The translations under genes were made by a program, and so were the position numbers. DNA of 64,000 nucleotides from Hofstenia miamia (lineage: Eukaryota > Xenacoelomorpha > Acoela): contig SCFE01000057.1 in the NCBI GenBank assembly GCA_004352715.1, positions 1,632,957-1,696,956 on the forward strand, given 5' to 3'. This document shows, one piece after another, positions 58,940 through 64,000 of this stretch. How positions within the stretch are numbered: the stretch's first letter is position 1; every line of letters begins with the position of its first letter. The notes under the pieces are model-generated. The model worked only from the letters and a program-made list of their open reading frames with translations. It searched no databases and had not been told where the DNA came from.

Positions 58940-59735
58940 CCCCCCATTGCACAGTTAAATTTGTGGTAAAAGTTGGACCATGGGAACTGACAATAACTTC
59001 TGTGTCTCCTGGTTTTGGCAATTTTATTGTAGTTGCTTTTGGGGTAGTTCATTTTCTTTAGGTTAAAGAGAATCTCAGTTTTATTGTTCACATTATAGTG
59101 TTTGACCAGCTCTAAAAACTGCTGTGTGGATCCAGGCTCCCAACAGATTAGGCAGCTTGTGCACAGTAGTGTGTACTTGGAATCTAGTGACAGGAACTTT
59201 GTCTCAGCAGTGGCTCCCCAAATATACTTTTCCTCAAATCAGAGAAGACATTAAGATCAGAGAAGGCAAAACCAAGATGGTTCACTATCATTTGCAGTGG
59301 AAGGCGCCATAGCAGACTGCTCATGCTGATGAGCCTTGTGTAAAACTTTTAGAAGCACTCCATAGCTTCCTTGGTTGTCTTGGAAGATGCTGGTAAGGAG
59401 CATGCATGAAGTAGCCAGGCTGTGGGACTAATTGCTAGATCATGTGTGCATTGTCAGGCTAGTCACTCTTAGGTGTTCCAGTCAAGAGGCAGTTGAAGTT
59501 GTGGATCACTAGTGAGGAAGATCAATAAAATCCACATGGCTCCATATGACTGGATAGGTGGGGTGAATTTTTTGGAGAACAACTTTTTGGCGAAGTTTTG
59601 CTGGTCCTGAGAAATGTATGATATGCGCAGCTCCATGAGTAGTCTCTCTACAGATCAAGAGTATTGTGTGTTTGGACTACGAATTTTTATTGTTGGCCAC
59701 ACATACTTGGGGCTTTAGTCTGCCTTAAGGTTTGT
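58940..59735 (-). other. Internal 3' region of a minus-strand LTR element
   Basis: Between the polypurine tract and the 227-codon ORF. Minus-strand frames are broken; short open pieces on both strands (59124-59312) have no motif. It probably continues the ORF 59736-60419 in damaged form. Confidence 0.45.
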
Positions 59736-60419
59736 CTAGATTTCATCTATTTCAGCAAGAGTGGTTGTGCACTGAGAATAAGTGAAGCTAATGTGAAGAT
59801 CTGTGATGGCAGCTAGGCCAGGCAGGTTAATGTTTATAGACTCAAGAGTCTGAGTGTGCACAGCAGCATTGATGATGAGCCTTGTGTTGACAGCAAGGCA
59901 GTGAGTGGGGATCTTCCTACATAACAAGAGATCTGTGTAGATGAACTTGGTAATCAAAATAATGTTGGTATGATGCATACTAACAGGCTGATAGCAGTTA
60001 CTGTACAAGATGGTGAAGTTCTCCATCCAGAAGTGGAGGCTCTTGACCTGTTCAGGTATGTCTTCCTGATACTCTTCTTTTAAAAACATAACAAGGTGGA
60101 TGTTCTCAACCTTAGCAAGCTGATATGCAATCTCAATCTTTTCCATAATCTTAGGGTGGTTTGCTTTGCCTACATGGAAAAAATAAAAGATGAGAAGGTT
60201 CTCAAAATTGATGTTAAAGCACTCAAACTTTTGGATGGACTTTTTACTGTCAAGGAGCTGGCACAAGTGGGTGAGGTTGAAATCCTCATCAAACATAGTG
60301 TGTATGGTACTCATCCAGTAAGGTCTTTTTAGTCTGCCATGCATCTTTGAGTCATAACAAATTATGATGTTGACTTTTGGCCTGTGTTTATATGTTATCA
60401 TTAGATCTATCAAAAGCAT
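59736..60419 (-). CDS. Unassigned 3' ORF of a TGTAGA-family LTR element, 227 codons
   Basis: An uninterrupted minus-strand ORF, the longest intact retroelement frame in the cluster. Start KHRPKVNIIICYDSKMHGRL, then FDEDFNLTHLCQLLD, FECFNINFENLLIFYFFHV, YQLAKVENIHLVMFLKEEY, LHFWMENFTILYSN, ending SINLPGLAAITDLHISFTYS. It contains several hydrophobic beta-like stretches but no signal peptide or clear membrane anchor, so it does not look like a typical envelope protein. It sits upstream of a polypurine tract and 3' LTR, and a homologous relic follows integrase in the 42-51 kb element. The 5' end is cut by a LINE scrap at about 60390, so the true start may be missing. Function unknown. Confidence 0.6.
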   Translation of the reverse strand: MLLIDLMITYKHRPKVNIIICYDSKMHGRLKRPYWMSTIHTMFDEDFNLTHLCQLLDSKKSIQKFECFNINFENLLIFYFFHVGKANHPKIMEKIEIAYQLAKVENIHLVMFLKEEYQEDIPEQVKSLHFWMENFTILYSNCYQPVSMHHTNIILITKFIYTDLLLCRKIPTHCLAVNTRLIINAAVHTQTLESININLPGLAAITDLHISFTYSQCTTTLAEIDEI

Positions 60420-60600
60420 TTAATTCAATAGATCATGAAATACTAATTTAAAAATTAAAACATATATACAACTTTAATGAATATGCAACTAAGTTATTAA
60501 CTCATATTTAACTAATAGACAACACTATATAAAAGTAAAAAATGAAATCTCTAATAAACTATTAATTAATAAAGGAATAAAGGAAGAAATTAGGAGATGA
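60390..60600 (+). pseudogene. LINE RT scrap
   Basis: Plus strand reads LDLSKAFNSIDHEIL and, with stops and shifts, a stretch similar to the RT of the 51-54 kb LINE (LIDLSKAFDSINYDIL). Only this part of RT remains. It marks the right limit of the minus-strand LTR element. Confidence 0.65.
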
Positions 60601-61334
60601 GTTTATATTACAAAAACAAAAATCAACAAAAAACATGTGCACATGGACCTATTTAGGGGGGGGCGTAGGAGCTGTGGCTCCCCCCTTGATGATAGTATAA
60701 TATTTTTTGACAGATCTTTTAAATGATAGGGAGATGGCGTTTACAAAATGTGTTTCCTTTCATGGGACATTAACCTGAATTATCCTGAATTTTATATTTT
60801 AGATTTTTTTCTTGGAAAATTGCTCTAACTGCCATTTTCACACAGTTGCAAATAATTTTTGTGGTTCAAGTTACAAACTTTTTTTCCATTTGTTTTCCAT
60901 TGTCCACACATAACATAAGCTTTCTCCAATGGGAATACAAGTTGAAAAATAGAGCGGGAATATTATGTTGTTAAAATATACAATAGATTGCACGCAATTT
61001 GAATATTTATTAATGCTGTATGGTTAAGGACATCAAGTATAGCTGTGCTAACCTTATTATTTCTTAACTTGTTTTTATGCATCAATTTAATTTTATAATT
61101 TAACCGCAACTTTAAATATCTGGTGCTAAACACCTCTTTCTGCTTTAGCTGTACTAATTTGTCATGTACTTCCCTCTCTCTACTGAAAACATAAGATAAG
61201 TACAAGAATGGTATCATTTGGGTTGGTAATGAATGAAATTTACTTTTTTACTTATATACACAGAGCTGATTTCAAACTTGTACCTGCTTTATGCTGACAA
61301 GTAATTGACATTTATTTTAGATTGTGAAGACATC
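60601..61334. other. Unassigned, with a G-tract/C-tract hairpin
   Basis: Around 60655-60690 a run of G (GGGGGGGCGTAGGAGC) faces a run of C (GGCTCCCCCC), able to form a short hairpin. The rest is AT-rich, and the 84-codon minus ORF at 60963-61217 has no motif. Confidence 0.45.
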
Positions 61335-63480
61335 ATGTTGGGTGCCCCAAGTCCACCAACAAAAAAGTTGAAGTTGAAGCAATCAACATTGAGTTTCTCT
61401 TCTTCACCTGTTTGGTGCAACAATCCATGGCACCTGTCCCCCAACCAATGCTCTCACCTGCAGATGTGTTTGTGACACCTCAATCGCAATCTGTGCTAGT
61501 TGGCAACAAGACACCCACGTCAACGGGATCATATGAGCAACCAGACTATGACATTGGACTGTTTTTGAGTGAAAAGTGTCCAGACACACTAAAGAGATAT
61601 ATAATTTTGACTATTTGGACAGCCCCTTCAGGTTTCGTCTGGCCACATAGCAGCAAGCAGTATGGCGAAAAAACATTCAAGAGACACCTTTCACAGCTGC
61701 AAATTAACAGCAATCCTCATTTCGCATACAGCATGAGCAAAGAGGGTTTGTTCTGCAAGTTTTGCGTTGTTGTTCAGCCTTTAGAAACAGACAAGTGAAC
61801 ACTGGGAAAACTTGTGACCAAACTGCTCCAACAGTATGACAGACTCACAGATCAGACTGGCGATTTTGTGAAACACTTAAACTTGGAATGTCACAAATTT
61901 GCTGAGACACACTGCAAACTCTTTGTACAAGACTTCGACGACAATACCAACATTTACAGCAAAATTTACAAGCATCACCAGAGAATGTGCCAAGCCAATC
62001 GAAATGCCCTCAAACCAGTGATTAAAACAATCATATTCTGCGCTCAAAATATTGTCACACCTCAGGGAAACAGTGATTCTGGTCCATTTGTCTTGGGTCA
62101 AAACATACATGGAGAAGGTCTGTTCAGGAGACTGCTCAAGTTCCGAGTTGACGCCGGCGACACTGAACTCAAGCAGCATCTGACAACTACTGCTGAGAAT
62201 GCTTTGTACACAAGTCCTCATATCCAAAACGACCTCATATCCTGCATTGGCGCGCAAATTCAGGATTCAATACTGACACGGGTCAAGCGTGGTTGGTACT
62301 ACACAATCCTTGCAGATGAGACCACAGATATATCCGGTGTGGAGCAAATGTCACTGTGCTTTCGATACTTTGACAGTGAACTAAATGACATTTGAGAAGA
62401 CTTTGTGTGTTTTGCGGACATCATTGAAAAATTATACAGAGGAGTTTCACACATCACCTATTCTGAGGAGAACACCATTCCCAAAACTCTGGACGAGTAT
62501 TTGGAGCAGCAAGCGCAGCTGAATGAAGCAGCGTATGGACTAGTGGAACTGAAGAAGTCAGGGGCACTTATAGCTGAGAGAATAATATGAAAGTTGAATG
62601 AGTTCGGACTACCTCTCAATGGGGTGGTGGCACAAGGATACGATGGAGCATCCTTGATGTCATCAGAAATTGTTGGTACGTCAGCCAACATTAAGAAAGT
62701 ATGCCCTCATGCAGACTATTACCATTGCTCTGCTCATTCTCTTAATCTGGACATTACCCACGCATTGAAAATCCCGCAAATTTGTAACATGGTTTCAACA
62801 GTTTCACAGATACAGAAGTTCTTGTCTGGAAGCAACAAACGAATACTGACATTGCGGAAAACCGTCCAACTTTCTCCTGGAACATCAGAAGATAAGAAGC
62901 ATCTCATCATTCAACAGCTGTGTGAGACTCGTTGGATAGCCCGGGTGACTTCTTTGGAGCAGTTCGTGACATATTATGTTGCCATCACCCGAGCTCTGAT
63001 GGCAATCGCACGTTGGACGGATTCTAATGCTTCTTCTCAAGCTCAATCCCTACTTTCCGCGATTCGTATATCCGGTGTGGAGCAAATGTCACTGTGCTTT
63101 CGATACTTTGACAGTGAACTAAATGACATTTGAGAAGACTTTGTGTGTTTTGCGGAAATCATTGAAAAATGTTATACAGAGGAGTTTCACATCACCTATT
63201 CTGAGGAGAACACCATTCCCAAAACTCTGGACGAGTATTTGGAGCAGCAAGCGCAGCTGAATGAAGCAGCGTATGGACTAGTGGAACTGAAGAAGTCAGG
63301 GGCACTTATAGCTGAGAGAATAATATGAAAGTTGAATGAGTTCGGACTACCTCTCAATGGGGCGGTGNNNNNNNNNNNNNNNGAAGAAGTCAGGGGCACT
63401 TATAGCTGAGAGAATAATACGAAAGTTGAATGAGTTCGGAGTACCTCTCAATCGGGCGGTGGCACAAGGATACGATGGAG
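61335..63480 (+). pseudogene. ZMYM/hAT-like (TTF-type, DUF4371) transposase pseudogene
   Basis: Opens at ATG 61335 (MLGAPSPPTKKLKLKQSTL), shifts frame near 61410, then runs in one frame with three TGA stops (61796, 62393, 62588). It has a TTF-like zinc segment (FVWPHSSKQYGEK...GLFCKFC), the DUF4371 core (KRGWYYTILADETTDISGVEQ with the first hAT acidic residue region), GYDGASLMSS with the second, HADYYHCSAHSLNLD, and QLCETRWIAR. The C-terminal hAT dimerisation region is absent; instead a copy of an earlier segment follows from 63067. Such genes are common as domesticated or mobile hAT relatives in invertebrates. GC content is higher than its AT-rich surroundings. Confidence 0.8.
62329..63479. 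repeat. Repeated segment within the hAT-like pseudogene, N-separated
   Basis: Segment 62329-62630 (ATATCCGGTGTGGAGCAAAT ... ) recurs at 63067-63367 (offset about 738), and its last about 100 bp recur again at 63383-63479 after a 15-base N run (63368-63382). Copies differ by a few bases and indels. The N run and lack of decay suggest an assembly tangle of a multi-copy element rather than three true tandem units. Confidence 0.85.
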
Positions 63481-63491
63481 AAATCGGTTCG

Positions 63492-63541
63492 ACTTGCGCT
63501 TTGTACACTTTTCCTAAATTTCCATAGTACAAAGCGCAAGT
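63492..63541. repeat. Perfect 15 bp hairpin arms with 20-nt loop
   Basis: ACTTGCGCTTTGTAC (63492-63506) is followed after 20 bases by its exact inverse GTACAAAGCGCAAGT (63527-63541). It lies directly at the right limit of the hAT-like sequence, so it may be a terminal structure of an element or part of a MITE. Confidence 0.85.
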
Positions 63542-64000
63542 ATGAGTTTAAATATATTTATATACATATATATTCGCCATTTGTAATTTATGCAGAATTT
63601 ATATTTGTCATTTATAATCATTTTCATATATATACGCCATTTGTAACAATATTCGTCGTTTGCAATTTTAACAGTTTCTTAATAATATGCATTACACTAG
63701 TGTCTATTCCATTTATTAGAGCCAATGCCTTCCATAGTTGATAAATTTCTTGGCTACAGCAAACTCGAAAGTCTTGAACTTCAATAACCATATAATATTG
63801 TTAAGTACATAGTAATCAAAGGTATTATACCATATCCTATAAATCTTTAAAGAAATTTAGTAAATGTAGTTTTTAATTTGGAAGTTATGAACTAGGTGCG
63901 AAGTCCATCCAAGCATTATTCACTGAGATATTAACGATTATTCCCCAAAATATAGGATCAAGACGGTATAGTGGGTTGTTAAAGGAAATTTCAAAATAAA
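63542..64000. other. AT-rich right flank with short repeats
   Basis: The unit TATAT-CGCCATTTGTAA occurs near 63568 and 63627, with a weaker third copy near 63650 (ATATTCGTCGTTTGCAA). No coding sequence is seen. Composition matches the left part of the window rather than the retrotransposon field. Confidence 0.5.

Noticed and set aside
1-64000. tRNA, rRNA or other structured RNA genes
   Set aside because: No tRNA box A/B pair or rRNA core sequence was recognised by eye; a covariance-model scan would be needed to exclude them.

Overview
The window is AT-rich eukaryotic, most likely invertebrate-animal, nuclear DNA. Two multi-exon genes can be reconstructed on the minus strand from splice junctions whose reading phases all agree. 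Many introns are very short (40, 43, 46, 55, 64, 77 bp) with T-rich 'TTTAG' acceptors; others are kilobases long and filled with transposons. The phylum cannot be fixed from sequence alone.

Left third (1-21 kb): a USP16/USP45-type ubiquitin-specific protease starts at 16740 and runs leftward over 12 recognised exons to 1848; the His-box C-terminus is not seen. It has the ZnF-UBP domain, the Cys box ([16 protein letters not shown]), the QQDAHEF box and a long Ser/Lys-rich insert. Its 5.8 kb intron holds a Tc1/mariner copy (6317-7596, intact DD35E transposase) nested inside a TIR element with ~365 bp arms made of short repeats, a second decayed Tc1 (8405-10112), and a partial duplication of the Cys-box exon bounded by single-N joins. 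Behind it lies a DD3-3-like secreted-protein gene (17805-21112, six exons, N-terminus not seen).

22-28 kb: an L1/Tx1-like LINE with ORF1 and ORF2 (two frame changes and one stop), then a decayed Helitron-like ORF cluster.

28-60 kb: a nested retrotransposon field. Seven full or partial LTRs of one family (TGTAGAGTCACT ... ATTCTACA) occur: two look like solo LTRs with ATAT target duplications, one is the 5' LTR of a ~9 kb Gypsy-type element (42264-51355) with gag, protease, RT, RNase H, integrase and an extra 3' ORF. A second, older Gypsy copy lies at 29.9-33.6 kb. A long-TIR element (34950-36457) has an assembly gap in its middle. A second LINE (51.4-54.8 kb) carries a possible esterase relic. 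At 56.5-57.6 kb a minus-strand Maverick/Polinton (adintovirus-like) relic has integrase and phospholipase-A2-like pieces. A 227-codon minus-strand ORF (59736-60419) next to a 3' LTR is homologous to the 3' ORF relic of the 42-51 kb element.

60-64 kb: a LINE RT scrap, a ZMYM/hAT-like transposase pseudogene with tandem duplications and N gaps, and a return to AT-rich sequence. Several pseudogene stops are CGA-to-TGA changes, suggesting CpG deamination. No rRNA, tRNA or CRISPR was recognised.
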